Source of the DNA: Kutzneria sp. CA-103260
GTDB lineage: Bacteria > Actinomycetota > Actinomycetes > Mycobacteriales > Pseudonocardiaceae
Reading direction: 5' to 3'
DNA length: 64,000 bases
NCBI RefSeq assembly: GCF_018263855.1
Contig: NZ_CP073318.1
Coordinates: 4,154,001 to 4,218,000, forward strand
The number at the start of each line of letters is the position of its first letter. Position 1 is the first letter of the stretch. This document shows, one piece after another, positions 9,601-16,630 of the stretch. The position numbers and the translations under genes were made by a program. The notes beneath the pieces were generated by a model that was given only the letters and a program-made list of their open reading frames with translations, made no database searches and had not been told where the DNA came from.

Positions 9601-10818
9601 TATCGGCTCACCATCCCGCTCATCGTCGAGCTCAACAACAACCTCGGGCCGCTGAACAATGTCACCGTGTACGCCGGTCCTGACGGCGCGCCGACCGCGC
9701 TGATCGCCAACAAGACCCTGCTGTACCGGGTCCACGCGACCACGCCGGTCACCCTCACCTCGGCCGACAACCCGGCGGCCCCGTCCTACGACTCGCACAC
9801 GCTGAGCCCGCACGGCGACCTGATCGCCGGCCTCGGCGAGGACGGGACGATCAAGCTCATCGACGTCAAGACCAACACCGCCATCGCCAGCACGACCGGG
9901 GCTGCCCGGCCACTGGCCCCCAACTTCCAGGGCAGCTGGTTCACCTTCACCCCCGACCAGAAACGGCTGCTGGTGGCGGAAGGCGACACGCTCGTCAGCT
10001 ACTCCGTGCCGTCGCTGACAGTCGAACACCGGAGCTCGCTGCCCGTGCCCACCGATCTCGGCGGTCCGCCCAGCGACAGCGGCTTCTTCTCCGACTGGGC
10101 CACATCCGTGGTTTCCCTGACCCCCGACCAGGCCGTCGTTCTGCACGCCGGCATGCTCACCCGCTGGGACCTCGGCAGCGGCCAGCGCATCGGCAATCCC
10201 GTTCGCCTGCGCCAGGATCCGGCCGGCGAACGCCGCTCCGCCCTGCTCGCCTTCGCCGTGCCCCGAGCCCATCACCCCGAGGACGTCGCCGTCGTCGAAC
10301 CCAGCGGGCACGTCGAAGTGTGGGACGTCGCCCAGGGCCGAAGCGTGGCGACCATCAACACCTCTGGCACCGCGCAGAAACAAGGCGCCGTCCTGTTCGA
10401 CACCACCGGCGACAGGCTCGCCGTCCAGTCCACCGCCGGCGCCGCCACCCTCTGGACCGTCAACACCGGGGCCCAGATCGGCCGTGCCATCCCCACCGGC
10501 CTGATCGACGGCCTGCTCGGCTTTACCCCTCGTGGCAACCTGATCACCATCGGCGGCTCCACCGGCTCCTCCGCGGTGGCCCAGATCTGGGACGTCAACA
10601 CCGGCAAGCAGCTGGCCACCCTGACCGCCCCTGACAGCACCAACTCCTGGACACTGAACGGCGATCTCCTGACCTACGCCGGCCGCTCGGTCAAGCTCGA
10701 CCCGGATCTGTGGTTCACCCACCTGTGCCAGATGAGCAACCGCGCCTACACCGACGACGAGCGCGAGGTATTGGCACAGGACCAGGCCAATCGGGACGAC
10801 GGCCCGCCCTGCGGCTGA
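6652..10818 (+). CDS. Trypsin-like protease-STAND NTPase-TM-WD40/beta-propeller protein
   Basis: 1388 residues in four parts. Residues 1-190 are a chymotrypsin-fold protease with His39 (TCAHV), Asp80 (GDIAVLRL) and Ser152 (GFSGSP), all in family order, so it looks active. Residues about 198-600 are an nSTAND1-type NTPase, opening with PYRGLEPFQEEDADLFHGRE, then the P-loop GPSGSGKS (239-246) and a hydrophobic strand ending in FADQLEE as Walker B. One membrane helix (about 627-650) is followed by a helical stalk, then about 680 residues of WD40-like blades with repeated VWDV and LWDV strands. STAND proteins act as ligand-gated oligomerising switches; the propeller is the likely sensor and the protease the effector. 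No signal peptide, so the N-terminus is probably cytosolic. Its 3' end overlaps the convergent histidine kinase gene by 73 bp. Confidence 0.9.
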   Translation: MDGDQRLPAAAVTRVHGRSGQVGGAGFLVTADLVLTCAHVIGDEPPTDPVALDFPLLDGHPSVQADVVAWQPIRPDGTGDIAVLRLREPAPTDAVPARLTRAGAGWREQVRLIGFAEDDGVWVEAELRGRQATGWLQIESELGRQAIARGFSGSPAWSDSAHGVVGMVVAAERGATTAYLLPAGTLIEAHSGIAVPASCPYRGLEPFQEEDADLFHGREAVTARLADAVATRPLVVLAGPSGSGKSSLVRAGLIPRLRARTTAVAAFRPIPGVSPAVLLATAVLPVLEPELDEIRRIEAAKVLAEDLPLVAARLAERAGDGGLLIFADQLEELPTDQARELLDLLHGLVTAGPRRADGSPVLVAVVTLRSSSLDTLVTADTADAVRDGVVFVPPMSRDELRAAVVAGGEVTFDSGLVERILDDAGTAPGRLPLVEFALRELWDKQSAGLLTHAAYDELGGVAGALVGYADGVYGAMPEDERPAARRLLVGLARPAEDGDFIRRPVLLSDVDESLRPALAKLAASRLVVVGRAADGTEIVDLAHQALVQQWQTLRDWLTEDRDFLSWQEELRSGVHRWRDDPGALLRGAALTTADDWLRKRPDEIAEADRAYIQASDARERRRIRTLWTIVAVISVLALIAGTLAGVAAIQTATVQEELRVAASRQLANDANRLRNIDPTASLQLAEAAWHYHDTAEAYGALFIQYAGLQPVDKLYENLSPGTIGTVTASDDGSVAVITSTDGLPAVWLGLNGDHPQQWKPPTPARIGGTFQLSGDGHFLAYANDNGGVVLWDVEHRSGPVELAPDGPAGNAEPQIVNTMAFAPGESRLMVRRTGYNGGTPAIDVWDVHTHAKVPVANPIPPQDTVVDRVAFGPNAATVAVTSGKTTTLYDIGTGRQTATAPPSDVTQVAIAENGRAYARCDEDDRLHVFDLATGAEQRVIQVAQCFALTLDNSTNYALFPQGDALTGDSNAQLTIADLRTGKTYRLTIPLIVELNNNLGPLNNVTVYAGPDGAPTALIANKTLLYRVHATTPVTLTSADNPAAPSYDSHTLSPHGDLIAGLGEDGTIKLIDVKTNTAIASTTGAARPLAPNFQGSWFTFTPDQKRLLVAEGDTLVSYSVPSLTVEHRSSLPVPTDLGGPPSDSGFFSDWATSVVSLTPDQAVVLHAGMLTRWDLGSGQRIGNPVRLRQDPAGERRSALLAFAVPRAHHPEDVAVVEPSGHVEVWDVAQGRSVATINTSGTAQKQGAVLFDTTGDRLAVQSTAGAATLWTVNTGAQIGRAIPTGLIDGLLGFTPRGNLITIGGSTGSSAVAQIWDVNTGKQLATLTAPDSTNSWTLNGDLLTYAGRSVKLDPDLWFTHLCQMSNRAYTDDEREVLAQDQANRDDGPPCG

Positions 10819-11909
10819 AGCGTCACGTCGACCCTGAGCCCTCCGCCGGGCACCGGGCAGGCGGTCATCCGGCCGCCGTGCGCCGCGGTGATCGCGGCCA
10901 CAATGGACAGTCCCAGCCCGTGTCCCTCCCGTCGTCGACGTTGACCGTCGAGCCGGCGGAACGGCTGCACGAGCTCAGCGACCTGATCCGGCCGGATCAC
11001 CGGGCCGCTGTTGATCACGCACAGCGTCGGCCAGCCGCCGGGCGTGCCGGTGTGGACGTCCACCCAGCCGCCGGGCACGTTGTGCCGCACGGCATTGTCG
11101 ACCAGGTTGACCACCAGCCGTTCCAGCAGATGCGGATCACCGGCGACCGTGGCGGGCGCGAGAGTCGTGTCCACTCTCAGCTCGCCCTTGGTCGCGGTGG
11201 CCTCCTTCGCCAGCACCGCCAGGTCGACCGGCCTACGCGCCCCGATGCCACGCTGGCTGCGGGCCAGCATCAGCAGCGCCTCGATCAGGCGTTCCTGATG
11301 CTGGTTGTTGGCCAGCAGCCGGCGATGCGTGTCCTGCAACGACTCCACGGTCGGGTCCGGGTCGGCGAGCGAGACCTCGATCAGCGTGCGCTCCAACGTC
11401 AGTGGCGTGCGCAGCTCATGGGAGGCGTTGGCGACGAACAGGCGCTGCGCCTCGAACGCCGTCTCCAGTCGGGCCAGCAGTCCGTCGAAGGTGTCGGCCA
11501 GGTCTTTCAGTTCGTCCGGCGGGCCGGCGACGGCCAGCCGCTCGTGCAGGTTGTCCTCGGACAGGTGCCGGACGCGGTGGCTCATCGTCCTCAGTGGACG
11601 GAGCACACGACCGGCCACCACCCAGCCCAGCAGCAGCGACACCACCGCCATGATGCCCAGCGCCACCGCCGACTCGACCAGCAGCCCACTGAGCACGTCG
11701 TCCCGCTGCTGGGTCATGAGGCTGGAGACCGGCACCCCGTCCGGCGGCGGCGTCGCGATCATCACCGTGACCCCGGCCGTCGAGCTGGTGAGCACGTAGG
11801 TGATCGCCAGCAGCACCGCCCCGGTGGCGATGAACAGTCCGCTGTAGAGCGCCGTCAGCCGGACGCGGACGCTGCGCCGCCCCAGTCGCCACCGCTCGGC
11901 CAGGCTCAT
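10746..11909 (-). CDS. Two-component sensor histidine kinase
   Basis: 387 residues. Two membrane helices near 20-42 and 80-102 bracket a short extracellular loop, followed by a HAMP linker (VLRPLRTMSHRVRHLSEDNLHERL), the dimerisation/phospho-acceptor helix FVANASHELRTPLT, and the ATPase domain with an N-box (LVVNLVDNAVRH) and G-box (GHGLGLSIV). It should autophosphorylate on the His of SHELRTP and pass phosphate to the response regulator encoded just upstream, with which it shares an ATGA overlap. The small loop suggests sensing in or near the membrane. The C-terminal codons overlap the STAND gene tail to tail. Confidence 0.93.
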   Translation of the reverse strand: MSLAERWRLGRRSVRVRLTALYSGLFIATGAVLLAITYVLTSSTAGVTVMIATPPPDGVPVSSLMTQQRDDVLSGLLVESAVALGIMAVVSLLLGWVVAGRVLRPLRTMSHRVRHLSEDNLHERLAVAGPPDELKDLADTFDGLLARLETAFEAQRLFVANASHELRTPLTLERTLIEVSLADPDPTVESLQDTHRRLLANNQHQERLIEALLMLARSQRGIGARRPVDLAVLAKEATATKGELRVDTTLAPATVAGDPHLLERLVVNLVDNAVRHNVPGGWVDVHTGTPGGWPTLCVINSGPVIRPDQVAELVQPFRRLDGQRRRREGHGLGLSIVAAITAAHGGRMTACPVPGGGLRVDVTLQPQGGPSSRLAWSCANTSRSSSV

Positions 11910-12559
11910 ATCCGGTACCCGCCGCGTGGCACGGTCTCGATCACCGGCGGGTCGCCCAGCTTCTGCCGCAGCCGACTCACCGTCACTTTCACCGTCTGCG
12001 TGAACGGGTCCGTCGCCTCGTCCCAGCCGCGTTCCAGCAGCCGCTCCGGCGACACCACCGCGCCGCGGGCCGACAACAGCAGTTCCAGCACTGTGAACTC
12101 CTTGGGGGACAACAACAGCCGCCGCCCGGCGCGGGTGACGGTCCGCAGCGCCGGGTCCAGGTGCAGGTCGCCGTGGGTGAGCACCGGCGGCACCGGCGGC
12201 TGTGCGCGCCGGGCCAGCGCCCGGATCCGGGCCACCAGCTCGGCGAAGGCAAACGGCTTGGGCAGGTAGTCGTCCGCGCCCATGCTCAGGCCCTGCACCC
12301 GGTTCTCGATCGTGCCCGCCGCCGTCAGCATCAGCACCCGGCTGTGCGTGCCCTGTTCGATCATCCGCCGGCAGACGTCGTCGCCGTGCACCACCGGCAG
12401 ATCCCGGTCCAGCACCACCACGTCGTAGCCGTTGTCCCAGGTCCGCAGCAACGCCTGCGCCCCGTCGAACACCACGTCCACCGCCATGCCCTCCCGGCGC
12501 AGACCGGCCGCCACCGTCTCGGCCAGTTCCTCGTGGTCGTCCACCACCAGCACGCGCAT
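11906..12559 (-). CDS. OmpR/PhoB-family response regulator
   Basis: 217 residues from ATG 12559. Receiver domain (1-115) with the acidic pair in VVDDHEE, the phospho-acceptor Asp in VVVLDRDLP, the Thr of LMLTAAG and the Lys of DYLPKPF. The C-terminal winged helix (about 128-217) contains LSPKEFTVLELLL and VSRLRQKLGDPPVIETVPRGGYRI, standard for OmpR/PhoB DNA-binding domains. Forms an operon with the sensor kinase. It is divergent from the secreted Cys-repeat gene at 12679, 120 bp away, which makes that gene a plausible target. A longer reading upstream of 12559 runs into the intergenic region and the secreted-protein gene and is not used. Confidence 0.92.
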   Translation of the reverse strand: MRVLVVDDHEELAETVAAGLRREGMAVDVVFDGAQALLRTWDNGYDVVVLDRDLPVVHGDDVCRRMIEQGTHSRVLMLTAAGTIENRVQGLSMGADDYLPKPFAFAELVARIRALARRAQPPVPPVLTHGDLHLDPALRTVTRAGRRLLLSPKEFTVLELLLSARGAVVSPERLLERGWDEATDPFTQTVKVTVSRLRQKLGDPPVIETVPRGGYRI

Positions 12560-12678
12560 GCGCCCCAGTCTGGCCCGGCCGTTGTGGTGCCGCGGTAACA
12601 GCGCTTGTTCCCGGGGCGTAACCGCCCTCCTGCTTCGCTTTCTCCCGACCCGTTCACCAACCTGAAGGAGGACTCGGG

Positions 12679-13230
12679 ATGAGGTCGACGCTTGGCCGCT
12701 GGACCCGCTTGGCCGGGCTGCCCGCCGCCGCCGTGGTCGCCATGGCCCTGGTCGCCACGCCGGCATTCGCCGCCGCATCGACGCCAACCCCGCCCGGGTG
12801 CGTGATCATCACTCCCGCCGACCCGGCCGGCGCCGGCGCGCAGCCCGACCACGGCAAGCCCGGCAAGTGCGTCATCTGCATCATCACGGCCCCCGGCGGC
12901 GGCACCACCGGCGGCGGCACTACCGGCACCGCTGGCGGCACCATCGCCGGCACCGAGCAGGGCACCACCACCAGCGCCGGCGGCCAGGGGACCGTCACCG
13001 CCGGCAGGCCCGGCAAGCCCGGTGAGTGCCCCGTCTGCCCGCTGCCGCCCTGGCACCCCACCACCGGTTCCGGCCAGGGGGCGGGAACGGTGGCCACGCA
13101 GCCCGGCAAGGGCAAGGAGTGCACGATCTGCATCATCACCAAGCCCGACGCTCCTGGCGCCACCCCCGCCCAGCCGGTCCCGGGCGACCCGGCCAAGTGC
13201 GAGATCCACAGCGTGCCGACCACCAAGTAG
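12679..13230 (+). CDS. Secreted protein with three Cys-x-x-Cys repeats, unknown function
   Basis: 183 residues. A typical Sec signal (positive n-region, hydrophobic AAAVVAMALVA core, cleavage near AFAAA at about 32) precedes a low-complexity Gly/Thr/Pro chain. Three copies of a short repeat stand out: GKPGKCVICIITAP, GKPGECPVCPLPPW and GKGKECTICIITKP, each with a C-x-x-C pair, plus one Cys near each end. The pattern suggests disulfides or metal binding, or an isopeptide-free structural wall protein; I recognise no family. Strong ribosome site (AAGGAGGA) and a terminator directly after the stop support a monocistronic gene. Divergent from the response regulator. Confidence 0.75.
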   Translation: MRSTLGRWTRLAGLPAAAVVAMALVATPAFAAASTPTPPGCVIITPADPAGAGAQPDHGKPGKCVICIITAPGGGTTGGGTTGTAGGTIAGTEQGTTTSAGGQGTVTAGRPGKPGECPVCPLPPWHPTTGSGQGAGTVATQPGKGKECTICIITKPDAPGATPAQPVPGDPAKCEIHSVPTTK

Positions 13231-13238
13231 CGGTCCAG

Positions 13239-13265
13239 ACCCCCGGCAGCCGAGCTGCCGGGGGT
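13239..13265 (+). terminator. Hairpin terminator of the Cys-repeat gene
   Basis: A perfect 12-bp stem (ACCCCCGGCAGC with its complement) and a 3-nt loop start 8 bp after the stop codon. There is only a weak T-run afterwards, as is normal in high-GC actinomycetes. Confidence 0.85.
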
Positions 13266-13269
13266 TTGC

Positions 13270-13718
13270 CCGGCCTGGCGCTCCACGTCCCACCCTCTCT
13301 CCCGCAACACCTCCGCCCTTGCGCTCATACGCACCGCCTCCCACATCCCCTGTCCCTCACCTCCACCGCCTCCCAGTCCCCTCCTTTCCCTCACCCACCA
13401 CCTCCCACATATCCGACCCCTTTCCCTTGCCTCGGAGCCTCCCAGGCACCCCCGCACCCTCACGCCACTACCTCCCACACACCCCACCCCTCGCCCTACC
13501 AACTCCCCACACATCCGGCTCCTTTCCTTTGACCCCAATGCCTTCCTCCACTCCACAACCTCCCACACACCCCATCCTGTTCCTTGTCCACAAAGCCTTC
13601 CAAGCGCCCCACCTCTACCCCGCCACCTCCCACACACTCCCTCTTTTCCTTTTCCACCAACGCTTTCCACCCGTTCGAGTGATGAAGTCGATCTTTTGGG
13701 GCGAGTAGAATCGCTGGT
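13270..13718. repeat. Noncoding polypyrimidine tract with degenerate tandem repeats
   Basis: About 430 bases are almost pure C and T with scattered A on the plus strand. A core close to CCTCCCACACACCCC recurs at least six times at uneven spacing (for example near 13340, 13405, 13470, 13560 and 13630). It ends just before the DUF222/HNH gene. Open frames crossing it on both strands are low-complexity and have no protein character. It could form triplex or single-stranded structure; no function is visible. Confidence 0.75.
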
Positions 13719-14819
13719 ATGGAAGAGAAAGTCGCTCGCTTGATCGAATGCGAGCGAGCCCTTCGCAAGACTCAGGCCGAGCGGCTGCGGTTGATCGCCG
13801 AGTTGAACGTCGACGACTGGGCCGTCAATGACATCGGCATGGCCCTGCAGTTGTCGCCCAGCAACGCTTCGTCTCTTGTGGACTGGGCTACCCATGTCGC
13901 CACACTGTTTCCTGACGTGCTGGACGCCATGGACGCCGGGATGATCAGCGAGTGGTCGGCGCACGCGTTGGTTGATCCGACCGAGAACTACAAGCCCGAG
14001 CTCGCGCAGAAAGCCGTCACGAAGACCTTGGAAACCGCCGAGGGCCGGTGTTGCCAACAGCTGCGACGGTCGATGCGGAGTCGGTTGCAGCGGGCGGACC
14101 CGGCCGCGCATGCTCAGCGGTGCGCCGAGCGGCGGCGGGACCGGAAAGTCGTGCTCTACGACGAAGACGACGGCATGGCCGCCCTCAAGTGCGAGCAGCC
14201 GGTGGAGATCGCGCAGGCCATGTACGCCAAGGTCGACCGGTTGGCGCGACAGGAGCCCAAGAACGGGCGGTCGATGGACGCGGTGCGGGCGGATGTGGTG
14301 GCCGCGTTGGTGTTGGAGGAGCCGAAAAGCGCCGGGTCGAAGGCGCTGATCCAGGTCACCGTGCCGATCACCGCGCTACTCGGCGTGGATGATCGGCCGG
14401 GGCAGCTGGATGCCGGGCAGGTGATCCCGGCGGAGGTGGTGCGGGACCTGATGGCCCATCCGGGCACGGTGTTTCACCGGTTGCTGACGGATCCGGCGGG
14501 GAACTTGTTGGAGTACAGCCCGGGGATCTACCGGCCGAAGGCGGAGGTGGATCGGTTCATTCGGACGCGGAACAGGACGTGTGTGATGCCGTGTTGCTCG
14601 CATCCGTCGAGGTCGTGCGATGTCGATCACGCGGTGGCGTGGCCGGAGGGCAAGAGCACTGGGACCAATCTGGGGCCGTTGGATCGCAGGCATCACCGGT
14701 ACAAGCACGCGACCAAGGCGAAGGTCAGCATCGCGGAGGATGGGACGGCTACCGTCGAGACGCGGTGGGGGCAGACGTACACCACCAGGCCGGAACCGGT
14801 GGAAGAACCGCCGTTCTGA
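13719..14819 (+). CDS. DUF222 (13E12 repeat) HNH endonuclease-like protein, copy 1
   Basis: 366 residues. The N-terminal two thirds are the DUF222 helical domain (LIECERALRKTQAERLRLIAEL), and the C-terminal 90 residues hold an HNH nuclease motif: a Cys-containing zinc-like cluster (CVMPCCSHPS), then CDVDHAVAWPEG and a closing LGPLDRRHHRYKH. This is the 13E12/REP13E12 family, multi-copy in actinomycetes and mycobacteria and thought to be mobile, though the role is not settled. A promoter-like TAGAAT at 13706-13711 lies only 8 bp before the ATG and no clear ribosome site is seen, so the mRNA may be leaderless. A second, diverged paralogue lies at 59534. Confidence 0.88.
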   Translation: MEEKVARLIECERALRKTQAERLRLIAELNVDDWAVNDIGMALQLSPSNASSLVDWATHVATLFPDVLDAMDAGMISEWSAHALVDPTENYKPELAQKAVTKTLETAEGRCCQQLRRSMRSRLQRADPAAHAQRCAERRRDRKVVLYDEDDGMAALKCEQPVEIAQAMYAKVDRLARQEPKNGRSMDAVRADVVAALVLEEPKSAGSKALIQVTVPITALLGVDDRPGQLDAGQVIPAEVVRDLMAHPGTVFHRLLTDPAGNLLEYSPGIYRPKAEVDRFIRTRNRTCVMPCCSHPSRSCDVDHAVAWPEGKSTGTNLGPLDRRHHRYKHATKAKVSIAEDGTATVETRWGQTYTTRPEPVEEPPF

Positions 14820-15132
14820 GATCGTCTCGGCGGCCCCGCCCTACCGGCTTGGAACATCACCGACTCCTGTGCTGGTGATCCGCTGCCGCGGCCACGACGG
14901 CCGACTCCTGCGCTGACGATTCCGGGGTGCCGTCGCGGCCTTGCCACCCGACACCGTGGCTGGGGTCCGTAGGTGCGTGCGTCAGGTGGGGACGTTGGGT
15001 GGTTCGCCGGCGGGTGCGTCGTGGGGGCGGTGGTGGCGCGTTAGTTGGTTTTGCACTCGCTTGGCGGTGGCTCGGGTTCCTGGGGGTGAGAGGGCCAGTC
15101 ACCGGGAGGCGAAGGTTCCTAGGCTGCGAAGG
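14820..15132. other. Intergenic stretch with a short imperfect direct repeat
   Basis: Two imperfect copies of a roughly 36-bp sequence beginning CCGACTCCTG(T/C)GCTG occur at about 14860-14895 and 14901-14940, each closing in a GCGGCC-rich segment. The rest is G/T-rich on the plus strand and has no convincing gene. It separates the DUF222/HNH gene from the XRE regulator. Confidence 0.5.
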
Positions 15133-16005
15133 GTGACGGAGGACGAGAACTCACTGGGTGGCTACCTGCGGGCCCGGCGCGAGCAGGTCACGCCGGAGGC
15201 GGTGGGGCTGAGGCAGGTGGGGCTGAGGAGGACGCCGGGGCTCAGGCGCGAGGAAGTGGCGATGCTGGCGGGGATCAGCGCGGACTACTACCTGAGGCTG
15301 GAGCAGGGGCGGGATCGGAATCCGTCGGCGCAGGTGTTGGAGGCGTTGGCGAGGGTGTTGCAGCTGGATGCGACGGGCACCGAATACCTGCTGAGCCTTG
15401 TGGGACGGCCGAAGAAGAAGCGGCGGGCGAGAAAAGAGACGGTGCCGGAGAGCATTCGGACGTTGCTGGGGACGCTGCCGTTGCCGGCGTTTGTGGAGAG
15501 TCGCTGTTTTGACGTGCTGGCGTCCAACGCGCTGGCGGTGGCGTTGTCGCCGAGGCTGGCGGTGGGCGGCAACCGGCTGAGGGACATCTTTCTCGACCCG
15601 GCGGAGCAAGCGCTCTATGGGGACTGGCAGCGGGCGGGGGCAGGACTGGTGGCGGGATTCAGGGCGTCGGTGGGGACGGACATCGACGACCCGAGGTTCA
15701 TCGAGCTGGTCGGGGAACTGTCGCTGGCGAGTGAGAGCTTTCGGACGGTGTGGGCCCGACACGACGTGGTGCGATGGCAAGGGAGCACGCAGACGTTGAA
15801 CCACCCGCAGGTCGGACAGCTCACGATCTACCGGGAGAAGCTGGCGATCACGGGCACGAACGGCCAACTGCTGGTGGTCTGCCACGCGGAGCCGGGCACC
15901 GACAACGCCGACAAGCTGGCGCTGCTGGCGATGGCTACGGCACCCGCGTCACCAGGAACACCGGCTTCCGGTGCACCACAAAGCCCAAGGACTCGTACAA
16001 CCTGA
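15133..16005 (+). CDS. XRE-family regulator with MmyB-like ligand-binding domain
   Basis: 290 residues from GTG 15133. The N-terminus is a Cro/C1-type helix-turn-helix (about 10-75) with the family signature RRTPGLRREEVAMLAGISADYY and LEQGRDRNPS. The C-terminal part (about 105-265) has LLGTLPLPAFVESRCFDVLASNALA and ends with a beta-rich segment, as in the MmyB-like transcription-regulator ligand-binding domain, proposed to bind small hydrophobic ligands. This protein family often controls an adjacent SDR or oxidoreductase, but none is next to it here. Its last 24 codons overlap the convergent GNAT gene by 71 bp, so the true end of the ordered protein may be earlier. Confidence 0.85.
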   Translation: MTEDENSLGGYLRARREQVTPEAVGLRQVGLRRTPGLRREEVAMLAGISADYYLRLEQGRDRNPSAQVLEALARVLQLDATGTEYLLSLVGRPKKKRRARKETVPESIRTLLGTLPLPAFVESRCFDVLASNALAVALSPRLAVGGNRLRDIFLDPAEQALYGDWQRAGAGLVAGFRASVGTDIDDPRFIELVGELSLASESFRTVWARHDVVRWQGSTQTLNHPQVGQLTIYREKLAITGTNGQLLVVCHAEPGTDNADKLALLAMATAPASPGTPASGAPQSPRTRTT

Positions 16006-16630
16006 TCGCGCCGGTGTTCTCGGCGGCGGTGTGCAGAAAAGGAACCTCGCCCCGGGCCCGGATCCCGGCGGCGACGGCCAGCACCAGGCGGGTGGCGAGG
16101 CCCTGGCCCTGGAAAGCGGGGTCGGTGCAGACGGCGCTGATCTCGGTCCAGCCGGGAGGGCGCATCCGCTCCCCGGCCATGGCGACCAAGGCGCCCTCAC
16201 GGCGGACGCCGAGATAGGTGCCGAGCTCAATGGTGCGGGTGAGGAAAGGGCCGGGGCGGGTGCGCTCGACCAGGTCGATCATCTCGGGCACATCGGCCGG
16301 ACCGAGCAGCACGGCCTCGTCGAACGGGGCAGCGGCGATGCCGTTGTCGACCAGCTGAACGCCGGGGATCTCGAACTCGACCGGCCAGTCGGCGGGCTGC
16401 ATGACGGTGCCGGCGGTGACGGTGACCTGGGTGCCGGAACCGGCGAGTTCGGCCAGGTCACGCCACGCGCCGGCGTCGGGCTCGTCGGCCAGCGCGACAA
16501 ACGGGGCCACGTCGGCCAGGTACCGCACTGCCTGGCCGTGCCGCTCAGCGAAGCGGGCGTGCGGCCCCGTCAACGACGTCAGAACGGGGTTGTCGAGCGC
16601 CACGAGCGAGTCAGTCATACATACGATCAT
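15935..16630 (-). CDS. GNAT-family N-acetyltransferase (FR47-like)
   Basis: 231 residues from ATG 16630, which overlaps the stop of the phospholipase gene by four bases; a second Met at 16618 is possible. The C-terminal half carries the acetyl-CoA site: the strand TEISAVCTDPAFQGQGLATRLV with Q-G-Q-G-L-A as the pyrophosphate loop, then NTGAIRLYESLGFV, a hallmark of FR47-like GNATs. The N-terminal half (PVLTSLTGPHARFAER) is a diverged companion domain. The substrate is unknown. It is co-directional with and coupled to the Tat phospholipase C gene. Confidence 0.85.
   Translation of the reverse strand: MIVCMTDSLVALDNPVLTSLTGPHARFAERHGQAVRYLADVAPFVALADEPDAGAWRDLAELAGSGTQVTVTAGTVMQPADWPVEFEIPGVQLVDNGIAAAPFDEAVLLGPADVPEMIDLVERTRPGPFLTRTIELGTYLGVRREGALVAMAGERMRPPGWTEISAVCTDPAFQGQGLATRLVLAVAAGIRARGEVPFLHTAAENTGAIRLYESLGFVVHRKPVFLVTRVP

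Noticed and set aside
8440..10722. A 760-residue minus-strand frame over the STAND gene
   Set aside because: Antisense shadow of the propeller region, with no motif or ribosome site.
13022..13708. Plus-strand frame through the pyrimidine tract ending near the HNH start
   Set aside because: Ser, Pro and Leu repeats reflect base composition only, and there is no start context.
12654..14111. Minus-strand frame spanning the polypyrimidine tract and the secreted-protein gene
   Set aside because: The tract gives it long low-complexity stretches, and both ends overlap real genes on the other strand.
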